64,000 nucleotides of DNA from assembly GCA_965247255.1 (NCBI GenBank), contig CBDFGS010000013.1, positions 124,001-188,000 on the forward strand, read 5' to 3'. A program made the position numbers and the translations under genes. This DNA comes from CBDFGS01 sp965247255 (GTDB lineage: Bacteria > Chloroflexota > Dehalococcoidia > Lucifugimonadales > CAUZJF01). Shown here in pieces: positions 33,575-42,197 of this stretch. The first letter of the stretch is position 1, and each line of letters starts with the position of its first letter. A model generated the notes under the pieces. That model made no database searches. It was not told the origin of the DNA and saw only the letters and a list, made by a program, of their open reading frames with translations.

Positions 33575-34519
33575 ATGTTACGCTTCCTGATAGTGCGCTT
33601 CAGCTTGATCGCCATCACACTGCTGGTGGTCTCCCTGGCCATTTTCATCATCACCGAGATACTGCCAGGGGATGTGGCGACGATGATGCTCAGGCAGGGC
33701 GCGACCGAACAAAACCTCAAAAAGGTGCAGGAGGACCTGGGACTGGACCGTCCTGCCCACGTGAGGTACCTGAGCTGGATCGGTGGTGTGGCTCGGGGCG
33801 ACTTGGGCAACTCCTACTTCCAGAAGCGGCCTATTGTGGATATTACGAGAGGCAGACTAGGGAACTCACTCATTCTTGCTGTGTTCGCCTTCCTGGTGGC
33901 GGTCCCCACGGCGGTCGCAGCCGGCATATGGGCCGGGGTGCGTCCGGACACACTAGGAGACCGGCTGGTGAGCGTAACCAGCCTGGTGGGGATCTCGCTG
34001 CCGGAGTTCGTGACCGGCGTGCTCTTCATAGTCATCTTCTCTTCGACGCTTGACCTATTACCGTCGACCAGCATAGTCCTCCCGGGTACCAATCCACTGA
34101 CAAGGCCCTATATTCTGGTATTGCCAACGCTTACTCTCACCGGGGTCCTGTTCGCGTATGTCATGCGAATGACCCGGGCGAACGTGATCGAGGTGATGCA
34201 GACCCGGTACGTGCGCACGGCGATCCTGAAGGGTCTACCGATGAGGCGCGTCATCTTCCGTCACGTGGTCCCCAACGCGATGCTCCCGACCATTACGATT
34301 ATCGCCCAGAACTTCGGCTGGATGCTGGGAGGGCTCATCATAGTGGAGACCGTGTTTGCGTATCCGGGGCTGGGACAGCTGGTGCTGAAATCGATCCAGA
34401 CTCGCGACGTGCCCTTGTTGCAGGCCCTGGCGCTCCTCGTCGCCGCGACCTATGCCATAAGCAACCTGGTGGCGGACCTGAGCTACGCCGCCCTTGACCC
34501 TCGGATCAGGCGGGCGTGA
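33575..34519 (+). CDS. Peptide-type ABC transporter permease (DppB-like)
   Basis: 314 residues with about six transmembrane helices, BPD_transp_1 domain. The start resembles DppB (MLRFLIVRFSLIAITLLVVS, then EILPGDVATMML). The EAA loop that docks the ATPase is visible as YVRTAILKGLPMRRVIFRH (about residue 210). It forms the membrane channel with the next gene. The stop codon overlaps the start of that gene (TGATG), showing translational coupling. The ribosome binding site is weak (AGGGC). Confidence 0.92.
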   Translation: MLRFLIVRFSLIAITLLVVSLAIFIITEILPGDVATMMLRQGATEQNLKKVQEDLGLDRPAHVRYLSWIGGVARGDLGNSYFQKRPIVDITRGRLGNSLILAVFAFLVAVPTAVAAGIWAGVRPDTLGDRLVSVTSLVGISLPEFVTGVLFIVIFSSTLDLLPSTSIVLPGTNPLTRPYILVLPTLTLTGVLFAYVMRMTRANVIEVMQTRYVRTAILKGLPMRRVIFRHVVPNAMLPTITIIAQNFGWMLGGLIIVETVFAYPGLGQLVLKSIQTRDVPLLQALALLVAATYAISNLVADLSYAALDPRIRRA

Positions 34520-35496
34520 TGGCGGTCCGAGCGACCACATTCAGGACTCGAACGGGTGTGATCCGAGCCGTTGGAACCGGAGTTGGGCCCGTCGGACGGG
34601 GTGTGAGGAGTTTCCTTAGGCTGGCGCTGGCCACGACAGCAGGGAGAATCGGGCTACCCATCGTGGCTATTCATCTCACCCTTGCCCTCGTTGGCCCATG
34701 GCTGGCGCCCTACTCTCCAACGGAATTCCACTTGCTTCCGGATTATCCGGAGGAGCACCGACTCTCGGCTCCAACATCGCTGTATTGGCTGGGCACGGAC
34801 CAGTTCGGACGAGATCTTCTGAGCCGGATGATGTCCGGGGCACGTTCCCTTATCACGATGGCAGTAGCGGGGGCGGCACTTGGCGTAGCTCTGGGCACGG
34901 TGGTGGGGATGAGCAGCGGCTACAGGGGCGGCAGAGTAGACGAGGTGGTGATGCGGGTGATGGATGGGCTGATGTCCTTTCCCTCCTTGCTGCTGGCTCT
35001 GCTGGTCTTGACTACCCTGGGCTCCAAATCCGCGCCCTTCGAGTGGCTAGAGCTCCTTTGGCAGGAGACGCTGATCGTGGTCACCATCGGCATTGTCTCT
35101 ATGCCCGGGGTGGCACGGGTGATGCGGAGTGTCACGCTGTCCCTGAAGGATATGGAGTTCGTTCAGAGTGCTCGTTTACGGGGTGAACAGGCAGGTTACA
35201 TCGTCTTCCGCGAGATCCTACCTAACGTGATGCCAGTCCTGGGGGTGGAGGCTTCGGTGCGCCTGAGCTACTCGATTCTTCTGGTCTCCTCCCTGGGCTT
35301 CCTTGGGCTGGGAGTACAGCCTCCATCATCCGACTGGGGCCGGATGATCAGCGAGAGCCGGGGGTTTTTGGTTGCTTCACCCTGGCTCGCCTTGGTTCCC
35401 GCCGCAGCCATCGCTTCCTTGGTGATAGGGGTCAATCTCCTGGCGGATGGCCTTCGCCAGGCCCGGGGACTTCCCCAAAAGGGAGAGGGACTTTGA
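34519..35496 (+). CDS. Peptide-type ABC transporter permease (DppC-like)
   Basis: 325 residues from the ATG at 34519 (a GTG three bases earlier is also possible). It has five or six helices. The DppC-like signature is YWLGTDQFGRDLLSRMMSGA (about residue 90), followed by the EAA loop FVQSARLRGEQAGYIVFRE. It pairs with the DppB-like protein. Its end overlaps the TTG start of the ATPase gene by 4 bases, so the operon is tightly coupled. Confidence 0.92.
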   Translation: MAVRATTFRTRTGVIRAVGTGVGPVGRGVRSFLRLALATTAGRIGLPIVAIHLTLALVGPWLAPYSPTEFHLLPDYPEEHRLSAPTSLYWLGTDQFGRDLLSRMMSGARSLITMAVAGAALGVALGTVVGMSSGYRGGRVDEVVMRVMDGLMSFPSLLLALLVLTTLGSKSAPFEWLELLWQETLIVVTIGIVSMPGVARVMRSVTLSLKDMEFVQSARLRGEQAGYIVFREILPNVMPVLGVEASVRLSYSILLVSSLGFLGLGVQPPSSDWGRMISESRGFLVASPWLALVPAAAIASLVIGVNLLADGLRQARGLPQKGEGL

Positions 35497-37562
35497 GCGG
35501 GCCGCTCCAGGAGAACGCGCCACTGATGCAGGTGGAGCGCTTGGGCGTCACCTTCTCCACGCCCCGGGGCGTGGTGCGGGCGGTGCGGGAGGCCTCGTTG
35601 GAAGTTCGGCGCGGGGAGGTGGTGGGCCTCGCGGGCGAAACTGGGTGTGGCAAGTCCACCACGGCTTTCGCGATCGTAGGCTATCTTCCGGAAACGGCGC
35701 AAGTGGACGGCTCCATCCGCTTCGAGGATAGGGACATCACCGACCTGTCGGTGTCCGAACTCCGTCACCTGCGTGGCAACCGCATCGCCATGGTCTACCA
35801 GGACCCCGCCACATCGCTGAATCCTACCATGCGGGTGGGACCTCAGATTGAAGAGGTGCTGCGCGAGCATCTCGGCATGGACTCGGGCCAGGCCCGTCAA
35901 CGGACCTCAGACCTCTTCGAGAGCGTGGGATTGGCCGAGCCGGACCGCATCGGGCGACGGTATCCCCATCAGCTCAGCGGGGGGATGCAGCAACGGGTGG
36001 TCATCGCCATGGCCCTGGCATGCGACCCGGATCTGCTCATTATGGACGAGCCCACCACCGGCCTGGACGTCACCACCGAGGCAACCATCCTGGACCTGGT
36101 GGTGGACCTCAAACAGCGAGTCAACGCCGGCATCCTCTACGTGAGTCACAACCTGGGTGTCATTGCCCGGGTTGCCGACCGGGTGGTGGTGATGTACGCG
36201 GGCCAGACCGTTGAGCAGGCGCCGGTTGGCCAGCTATTCAAAAGCCCCAAACACCCGTACACCACCGGACTCTTGGACTGCGTACCGCAGCCGCCAACGG
36301 ATAACGGGACGGTCACCAAGCTCCGTAGCATACCTGGCGCCGTCTACGCCGCTGAAGAGGCGAGTACAGAAGGCTGCCTCTTCGCCCCGCGGTGCCCGAT
36401 GGTGCAAGACTCGTGTCGAGTGGAATCGCCGCAATTGCTGGACGCGGGAGGTGGCCACCAGTCGCGCTGCTTCTTCTGGAGCGATGTTCGTCCAGAAATC
36501 TGGGGGGAAGCGGAGCCGACAGAGAAGGACTCCGTTCAGACCGCGGAGCCGTTGCTTAGCGCAACGGGGCTGCGGCACTTCTACGGTCGTCGGCGGCGTA
36601 AGTATCTGCTCTTCGGGCCGCAGGTGCGGCCACCGGTGCGGGCGGTCACCGACGTGGAATTCAATGTTCGCTCCGGCCGAACATTGGGCATCGTAGGCGA
36701 AAGCGGCTCCGGCAAGACCACCGTCGCCAGGGTGGTTGTGGGGCTGGTCTCACGAGATCGGGGCGAGCTTCGGCTAAGGGACGAAGACCTGGCTCCGCTA
36801 GTTGGGGAACGGACTCGGGAGCAGCGGGCGGCAGTTCGGATGGTTTTCCAGAATCCTACGGGCTCCCTCAATCCAAAACTCCCAATACGCTATGCCATCC
36901 TGAGATCGCTGAGGAAGTTCGCGCGGCTGAACAAGAGGGAGAGTCGTGAACGCGCCGAAGAGCTGCTAGGAGCCGTCGGACTGGACCCCGCGTACCTGGA
37001 CCGTCACCCTGGTGAGCTCAGCGGCGGCGAGCAGCAGCGGGTCGCCCTGGCGGGAGCCTTCGCCGGAAATGCCGACATTATTGTCGCCGACGAGGCGGTC
37101 TCATCGTTGGATGTCTCCGTCCAGGCCCAGGTGCTCAACGTGCTACAACGGCATCAACAAGAGGCAGGCACGTCCTACCTCTTCATATCCCATGACCTGG
37201 GAGTCGTTCGCTATATCTCAGACGACATCATGGTGCTTTATGCCGGGCATGTTGCCGAATCAGGACCTACAGAACGCGTGCTGACCGCGCCGTCACATCC
37301 CTACACCGAGGCGCTGCTCTCCGCGGTCCCCGTGCCTGATCCGGACGCCACGCCCACGCGCATACGGCTCCCCGGCGCAGTCCCATCCCTCAGACAGCGC
37401 TTCAAGGGTTGCTTCTTCGCAGGACGTTGCCCCCGGAAGGTGGGCGATATCTGCGACACCACCCCGCCGCCAGGACGCACGGGGCCAGACTCTCCTGACC
37501 ACGTTATCTACTGCCATATACCAATAGACCAACTGCTAACGATGCAGCGGGAGCGAGTATGA
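35493..37562 (+). CDS. Fused double ATPase subunit of a peptide ABC transporter (DppD-DppF type)
   Basis: 689 residues with two nucleotide-binding domains in one chain. Domain 1: Walker A GETGCGKST (about 48-56), signature LSGGMQQR, Walker B LLIMDEPTTGLD, and a C-terminal oligopeptide-transporter extension with Cys residues (CLFAPRCPM). Domain 2: Walker A GESGSGKTT, signature LSGGEQQR, Walker B IIVADEAVSSLD, where Ala replaces the usual Pro after the catalytic Glu, and a second extension (CFFAGRCP). Start is TTG with GGGAGAGGGA upstream, overlapping the previous stop. Separate DppD and DppF are more common, but fusions are known. Confidence 0.92.
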   Translation: MSGPLQENAPLMQVERLGVTFSTPRGVVRAVREASLEVRRGEVVGLAGETGCGKSTTAFAIVGYLPETAQVDGSIRFEDRDITDLSVSELRHLRGNRIAMVYQDPATSLNPTMRVGPQIEEVLREHLGMDSGQARQRTSDLFESVGLAEPDRIGRRYPHQLSGGMQQRVVIAMALACDPDLLIMDEPTTGLDVTTEATILDLVVDLKQRVNAGILYVSHNLGVIARVADRVVVMYAGQTVEQAPVGQLFKSPKHPYTTGLLDCVPQPPTDNGTVTKLRSIPGAVYAAEEASTEGCLFAPRCPMVQDSCRVESPQLLDAGGGHQSRCFFWSDVRPEIWGEAEPTEKDSVQTAEPLLSATGLRHFYGRRRRKYLLFGPQVRPPVRAVTDVEFNVRSGRTLGIVGESGSGKTTVARVVVGLVSRDRGELRLRDEDLAPLVGERTREQRAAVRMVFQNPTGSLNPKLPIRYAILRSLRKFARLNKRESRERAEELLGAVGLDPAYLDRHPGELSGGEQQRVALAGAFAGNADIIVADEAVSSLDVSVQAQVLNVLQRHQQEAGTSYLFISHDLGVVRYISDDIMVLYAGHVAESGPTERVLTAPSHPYTEALLSAVPVPDPDATPTRIRLPGAVPSLRQRFKGCFFAGRCPRKVGDICDTTPPPGRTGPDSPDHVIYCHIPIDQLLTMQRERV

Positions 37563-37592
37563 AGGCGACTTAGAGGGTGTTTCTAAAGAATT

Positions 37593-37694
37593 TCAGGTCG
37601 GATTGAGTCTCCGGAGCATGAGATGAATCAAAGCGATACGTATCCAGGCCTCCGAGGTCTCGGGCAGGGCTTCGCGGTTGAGCCAGGCGGCCTA
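37593..37694 (-). pseudogene. IS5-family transposase, C-terminal scrap
   Basis: The minus strand reads AWLNREALPETSEAWIRIAL then IHLMLRRLNPT-stop, the end of an IS5-family DDE transposase. Around WLNR-EALPETSE, about ten residues normally present (RNRRLSKDYE type) are missing, so it is internally deleted as well as truncated. GAGGGTGTTTCTAAAG, an IS5-like terminal repeat, follows the stop at about 37573. It marks insertion and decay at the island's right end. Confidence 0.65.
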
Positions 37695-37875
37695 AACCGA
37701 CGGTAAACTAGTCGGATTGAGTCCAGTCACCCCGATGACCCCCTGCCCTTGAGCTCCTGCCTGCTTACAATATGGACGCAATATGCCCATGACTCGATTG
37801 CGGCCTAGTCGCAACCGAGTTCTGTCCACTTAGTCATGCCGATGTTCTGTTCATGGTGATGAATTCTTGGCCCTC

Positions 37876-37898
37876 CGGGCGCGCCACCTCTCCGGCCC
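37876..37898 (+). repeat. attR-like site
   Basis: CGGGCGCGCCACCTCTCC, then GGCCC, repeats the tRNA-Arg 3' end and following bases with one mismatch in 23. It is preceded by island sequence without a tRNA body and followed at 37964 by an ordinary chromosomal NHL gene. Between the IS5 scrap and this site (37695-37875) I see no gene. Confidence 0.65.
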
Positions 37899-37963
37899 TA
37901 TCCGTTGCTCTGCCTCGTTCCGAGTGATATCGTCTCGGTATCAGCACCTCGGCGGGAGGAGTG

Positions 37964-39274
37964 ATGGCTAATGGAGCGGCCAGAAACGCCAGTCTCAGGT
38001 CCAGGTCCTGGCTGGATCACCTCGTTCTTTGGCTCGCCCGGCTGACGGCGGTGGCAATGCTCACGGCTTGCGGCGCCTCTGAAAAAACCGGTAGTGCGGA
38101 GGACTCTGCCGGGCCTGCGCCGGCCGCCGCCGAAGTCTCCCAACCCACCGGTGCCCCTGCGGTGGTAACCACCTACGCTGGGTCCGGCTCTCCCATGTTC
38201 AAGGGCGACGGCGGTCCAGCGACCGAGGCCGGGTTCTTTGCGCCCACCGGAGTAGCCGTGGACGGCGAAGGGAACCTCTACATTTCTTCCGACAAACGGG
38301 TCCGCAAGGTGGATGCCGCCACCGGTATCATTTCGACCGTCGTCGGGAGCGGAAGTAGCCTCACGCTAGGGGACGGTGGCGCGGCGCTAGAAGCGGGGTT
38401 GCGGGAACCCAGGGGGCTGGAGGTGGACGGCTTGGGAAATCTGTTCATCACCGACAACGGCACCGGCCGAATCCGCAGAGTCGATGCCGCAACCGGCGTT
38501 ATCACTACGGTAGCTGGAGGAGGAGAGGGGAACATACGGGAGAAGATACTCGGCGACGGCGGCCTCGCAACGGAGGCCCTCGTTAAGCCGCCCGACGACG
38601 TTGCTGTGGACAGCGCGGGCAACCTCTACATAGCTACTGACAACCGGATCAGGAAGGTAGATGGGGCCACCGGCATCATAGACACGATAGCCGGGACCGG
38701 GGACAGGGGCGTCGAAGGGGACGGCGGGCCAGCCACCAACGCCACGATGGCGGAGCCTGTGAGCGTGGTGTTGGATAACCAGCGGAACATTTTCATCGTC
38801 GATAGCGAGAACCACCGTATTAGGAGAGTCGATGCAGCCACCGGAATCATGACAACGGTAGCGGGCATCGGGAAGCACTACGAACGTAATGAGAACGTTT
38901 ATGCGGGCCTTGCGGTAGGCGGCCATTATGATTCAACCAATGCCCCGGCAACAGGGGCTGGGTACGCGGGCGATGGCGGCCCGGCGTCGCAGGCAATGCT
39001 GCAGAGACCGTCGGGCATAGACGTCGATTCCGAGGGGAACCTGTTTATCGCCGACGGCACAATCCTCGTTCGCAGAATCGATGCCGGCAGCGGCACAATC
39101 ACGACCGTCGTTGCCGGTGAAGTCGAGCGCACGGCCAGAGCTGGGAAGGTCCAGGTCCTCACCTCCACCTTGAGAGAGATCGTGTCCGTCGCGGTCAACG
39201 ACGCGGGCGAGATCTTCCTGGCCGACTACAAGAGCAACCTCGTGCACAAGGTCTCGGTGCCAGGGGTACCTTAG
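37964..39274 (+). CDS. NHL-repeat beta-propeller lipoprotein (paralogue 4)
   Basis: 436 residues from the ATG at 37964 (a GTG precedes it). GGAGG lies 4 bases before. The signal helix ends in AMLTACG, followed by a Ser/Ala/Pro/Glu linker. There are about six NHL units with GDGGPATEA, GVAVDGEGNLYISSDKRVRK and DAATGIISTVVGSG patterns, and a C-terminal block ending FLADYKSNLVHKVSVPG. The layout is identical to the proteins at 5706, 7436 and 22318. It lies directly outside the right att site of the tRNA-Arg island. Predicted to be anchored outside the membrane. Role unknown. Confidence 0.85.
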   Translation: MANGAARNASLRSRSWLDHLVLWLARLTAVAMLTACGASEKTGSAEDSAGPAPAAAEVSQPTGAPAVVTTYAGSGSPMFKGDGGPATEAGFFAPTGVAVDGEGNLYISSDKRVRKVDAATGIISTVVGSGSSLTLGDGGAALEAGLREPRGLEVDGLGNLFITDNGTGRIRRVDAATGVITTVAGGGEGNIREKILGDGGLATEALVKPPDDVAVDSAGNLYIATDNRIRKVDGATGIIDTIAGTGDRGVEGDGGPATNATMAEPVSVVLDNQRNIFIVDSENHRIRRVDAATGIMTTVAGIGKHYERNENVYAGLAVGGHYDSTNAPATGAGYAGDGGPASQAMLQRPSGIDVDSEGNLFIADGTILVRRIDAGSGTITTVVAGEVERTARAGKVQVLTSTLREIVSVAVNDAGEIFLADYKSNLVHKVSVPGVP

Positions 39275-39532
39275 GGCCGACGCTACGGTGGGCAGGGAGT
39301 AAGACGGCGACGACTGAGCGTTCTGGGGTCTTCGGCCCTAGTCTGATAGCCCACCAGCAATACCCTCCCTCGACTAAGGCCGGCAACGAGCCTATGACCT
39401 TGTTGCTGACTTCATTTTATGCCCGACATTCGTGCTGGTTATCAACCGCGTGTGCCTAGCCACAAGCGTAGTATTAGGCGCGTGCACAGGCACCCAATGT
39501 GGGCCTAGCCACCCGGGTAAGGGAAGTTCGAA

Positions 39533-40417
39533 ATGATACTGATGGCGCCATCGACGAAGACCAGCTTGGGCAAGACGGATGAAGAGCGGGAAGCTTTCCT
39601 ACACAACACGGCGATCATGGAGGTGAAGACGGTCAGCGGCGGGACCCCGTCCGATTGGACCGACGAGGAGGTCGGGGACGCCAGGCGGTTCCTTGACCGA
39701 CACGGCATTCGCTGGGGGGAGTTCAGCGGCTTCTACGGGGGACGTTTTCTGGGCTCCCAAAATCGGGAGGAGCACGAGTCCGCCCTCCAGCATTATCGCC
39801 GCCAGTTGCGCCACGCCAAGATCCTCGGGGCTCACTGCGTCGGCTTTGGCTGGTCCAAGGAGTTTCTCGACAGGCCCACCACCGAGATATGGTCTGAGGA
39901 TACCTGGCAGCAGCGGTTGGCCGCCGTGGCAGAGCTTGCTGAGGCGGCCGAGGACGCCGGAGTCGACGTGGCCGGCCACCCGCTCTTTTTCAGCCCGCTG
40001 CACTCCATCGAGAGATACAAGCAGATGCTGAAGAGCGTCGCGTCGCCTCGACTCAAGGTACTGATGGACATCGTAAACCTGACCAAGCCTCAGATGGTCT
40101 TCAACACGACGGACTTTATCAACGAGGTTTTCGATGAGCTGGGTGAGCACATCACAGCCATCCACGCCAAGGACGTCAAGATATCGGGCGCGGGGCTGGG
40201 TCCGTCCCCCAAGGTGGAGAAGGGGCTATCCCTGATTCACGTGGACGAGGTGCCTCCAGGCGAGGGCATCATGGATTTTCGCACCATCCTCCGGCGACTG
40301 GGCGAGCTGGGCCACGACGTAACAATGTACGTGGAGCACTTCTCGTACGAAGACACGATCGCTGGGCAGCAGTACATCAGGTACGTTGCTCGAGAGGTCG
40401 ACGTTGCCCTCGACTAG
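39533..40417 (+). CDS. Sugar phosphate isomerase/epimerase family (xylose-isomerase-like TIM barrel)
   Basis: 294 residues, full-length AP-endonuclease-2-like barrel. Metal-binding acidic and histidine residues lie in GHPLFFSPLH, LMDIVNL, ITAIHAKDVK (about residue 205) and the closing YVEHFSYED. The EVPPGEGIMDFRTILRRLGE segment is typical of this family. It interconverts ketose or inositol-type substrates, and the exact sugar is unknown. A sugar-metabolism group (Gfo/Idh, SDR, SMP-30, DUF4432) follows. The 258-bp gap upstream shows no gene. Confidence 0.85.
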   Translation: MILMAPSTKTSLGKTDEEREAFLHNTAIMEVKTVSGGTPSDWTDEEVGDARRFLDRHGIRWGEFSGFYGGRFLGSQNREEHESALQHYRRQLRHAKILGAHCVGFGWSKEFLDRPTTEIWSEDTWQQRLAAVAELAEAAEDAGVDVAGHPLFFSPLHSIERYKQMLKSVASPRLKVLMDIVNLTKPQMVFNTTDFINEVFDELGEHITAIHAKDVKISGAGLGPSPKVEKGLSLIHVDEVPPGEGIMDFRTILRRLGELGHDVTMYVEHFSYEDTIAGQQYIRYVAREVDVALD

Positions 40418-40479
40418 CAACCACTTACGGTACACTTCCGAGTATTAGAGGTGCATCAGACATTAGGGAGGGCGAACGC

Positions 40480-40821
40480 ATGAACAAGGTCGAGGCGATC
40501 ATTCGAGAGGAAATGGTCAAGGAGGTAACGGACGCTTTGGCCGCTGAGGGCTTCGTAGGGCTGAACGTGAGCTCGGTGATGGGCCGGGGCGCTCAGAGAG
40601 GCGTCGTCCGCATCGGCCGGACGGCACGTGAGATGGCCGTCGACATGCTCCGCAAGGCGAAGCTCGAGATGGTGGTCGCCGATGAAGACACGGACAAGGT
40701 CCGCGACATCATCGTGAACACGGCTCGCACGGGGGAAATCGGCGACGGGAAGATTTTCGTAGTTCCCGTGGCCCAGGCGATTCGAGTACGGACGGGCGAG
40801 ACCGGAGAGTCGGCGCTGTAG
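40480..40821 (+). CDS. P-II family signalling protein, non-canonical T-loop
   Basis: 113 residues, the usual P-II length. C-terminal hallmarks are strong: VVADEDTDKVRDIIVNTART followed by GEIGDGKIFVVPV and IRVRTGE, the ATP-binding B- and C-loops. The T-loop region (about residues 36-55: GRGAQRGVVRIGRTAREMAV) lacks the Tyr51 that is uridylylated in GlnB/GlnK, and differs from the usual GxEYxVD context. It may bind ATP/ADP and sense energy state without covalent control. No amtB or glnA is adjacent, and its neighbours are sugar genes, so the target is unknown. Confidence 0.85.
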   Translation: MNKVEAIIREEMVKEVTDALAAEGFVGLNVSSVMGRGAQRGVVRIGRTAREMAVDMLRKAKLEMVVADEDTDKVRDIIVNTARTGEIGDGKIFVVPVAQAIRVRTGETGESAL

Positions 40822-40848
40822 GTAGTCCAGGTTGATTTGCTAGTCACC

Positions 40849-42003
40849 TTAGACACTCTGCTTGTGCTGCTTCATCTCCTCCCTATACCAGGCGTCGCCG
40901 TACAGCGAGCGTTTGGAGTTCCATCGATACGGCACCGGAAACATCATCTGGGTCCGGTCCTCGAAGGGTAGTCGCACGGGCTCGTGGTTGCGCCGGTGCG
41001 ACTCGCGCATCGCGAACGCGATCTCCATCGCGGCCAGCTGGTCCTCGCCGTTGCATCGGGGCTCGATACCGAGCTCCAGGGCATCGACAACCGACTCGAC
41101 GTGAGCGAATATACGGTCCTCGGGCATCATCCAGCCTTCGTCGTCGTACGACCTTTGTTCGCCGGTGCTGGTGCCGGGGATAAGCCCCTCGACCTCCACC
41201 AGGTCTGAGACGCTTCGCGGCTCATAACCGTCGTCGCGCTTCCAGACCTGAAAGCTCCTGCCGTCGCCGGCGAAGACGCCGCCGGTGCAGACCACCTCAA
41301 TGCCCCTCCTGGCCTGAGACTTGGGATGGACGACGCCCTCTATCCCATTGGTGAACGAGATGTAGCCGCCGAGGCCGTCTAGCCCCTCGTCGTAGTCGCT
41401 GAAGGGGTCGCCGTTGGCCGAGCCGACTACCCATTCGACCTCGGCGTCACCGCCGGCGTAGCCGCGTATCTTCTGTCCGGGAGCGAACATTCGCAGCAGC
41501 GTCAGGCCGTTGCAGCCTCCTTGAACCGTCATCTCGTACAGGTGTACGCTCCGCACCTCTCCCAGCTCTCCGTCGTCGATGAGCTTACGCGCTGCCCAGT
41601 ATTGCTTGAAGTTGCGATGCACCGTCCCGGCGGCGAAGGGAATGCGACGAGACCGGCACGCTTCGACCATGCGGTCGAGGTCGGCCAGGCTCGCGGCCAG
41701 AGGCTTATCTGACGCCACGGCCTTGACGCCGGCCTCAGCGCAGGCAATCACCGCGTCCGGGTTGGGCTTGACCGGCAGAGCGGTCACTGCGATGTCGATC
41801 TCCTCGCGTCTCAGCATCTCCTGGTAGTCGTTGTACCCGGGGACTCCGAAGCGCTCGGTGAACAGGTCGAGAGTCTCCTGCCCGGTGTTCACCCCGGCGA
41901 CGACCTCACACAAGGGGTGCAGATCGTAGGCGCGCGCATGGTACGACCCCTGCCTGCCAACCCCGATCACTCCCACGCGGTATTTTGCTTTTTCCGTGGG
42001 CAT
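40849..42003 (-). CDS. Gfo/Idh/MocA family NAD(P)-dependent oxidoreductase
   Basis: 384 residues from the ATG at 42003, chosen for its GCGAGGTG site. The nucleotide-binding motif is GVIGVGRQGSYHARAY (about residues 9-24). The conserved catalytic lysine region is ASDKPLA (about 110), and the HRNF and LLRMFAPG segments belong to the substrate domain. It oxidises a sugar, inositol or sugar-acid hydroxyl. It is on the opposite strand to its neighbours and converges with the P-II gene, but its role fits the nearby SDR, lactonase-like and epimerase genes. Confidence 0.87.
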   Translation of the reverse strand: MPTEKAKYRVGVIGVGRQGSYHARAYDLHPLCEVVAGVNTGQETLDLFTERFGVPGYNDYQEMLRREEIDIAVTALPVKPNPDAVIACAEAGVKAVASDKPLAASLADLDRMVEACRSRRIPFAAGTVHRNFKQYWAARKLIDDGELGEVRSVHLYEMTVQGGCNGLTLLRMFAPGQKIRGYAGGDAEVEWVVGSANGDPFSDYDEGLDGLGGYISFTNGIEGVVHPKSQARRGIEVVCTGGVFAGDGRSFQVWKRDDGYEPRSVSDLVEVEGLIPGTSTGEQRSYDDEGWMMPEDRIFAHVESVVDALELGIEPRCNGEDQLAAMEIAFAMRESHRRNHEPVRLPFEDRTQMMFPVPYRWNSKRSLYGDAWYREEMKQHKQSV

Positions 42004-42123
42004 TCGGCACCTCGCAGAGCTAATATCGGCTGCTTGACGGCATCTGGCGCCACTAATATACTCGCTCCGAACCTCCCTCGTATTTGAGCCGCGGCGCACC
42101 GCACGGCGGGCTCGACCGACTAA

Positions 42124-42186
42124 CTCCAGAGGGCACGGAGACCACGGAGATAAGAATAGAAACTGATCTGTGATCTCTGTGGTGAA
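42124..42186. repeat. GGAG/CTCTGTGG-type intergenic palindromic repeat
   Basis: CTCCAGAGGGCACGGAGACC with ACGGAGA on one side and TCTGTGATCTCTGTGGTGAAA on the other form an imperfect long hairpin. This is the widespread type of intergenic repeat built on ACCGCAGAG...CTCTGCGGT. A sister copy is at 43848. It forms most of the short leader of the SDR gene. Confidence 0.55.
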
Positions 42187-42197
42187 AGGCTTGGTGT

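Larger units (their letters stand above)
27507..37893 (+). mobile_element. Genomic island(s) integrated at tRNA-Arg
   Basis: The segment is bounded by an 18-bp perfect direct repeat CGGGCGCGCCACCTCTCC (27507-27524 inside and after the tRNA, and 37876-37893). A third, imperfect copy at 30931 divides it. The 3' end of a tyrosine integrase follows both the first and the second copy. Cargo: ribbon-helix-helix protein, Gly-rich small protein, IS1380 copy 3, a peptide ABC transporter operon and an IS5 remnant. The integrases are broken, so the island is probably fixed. Excision would have required an external recombinase. Confidence 0.65.
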
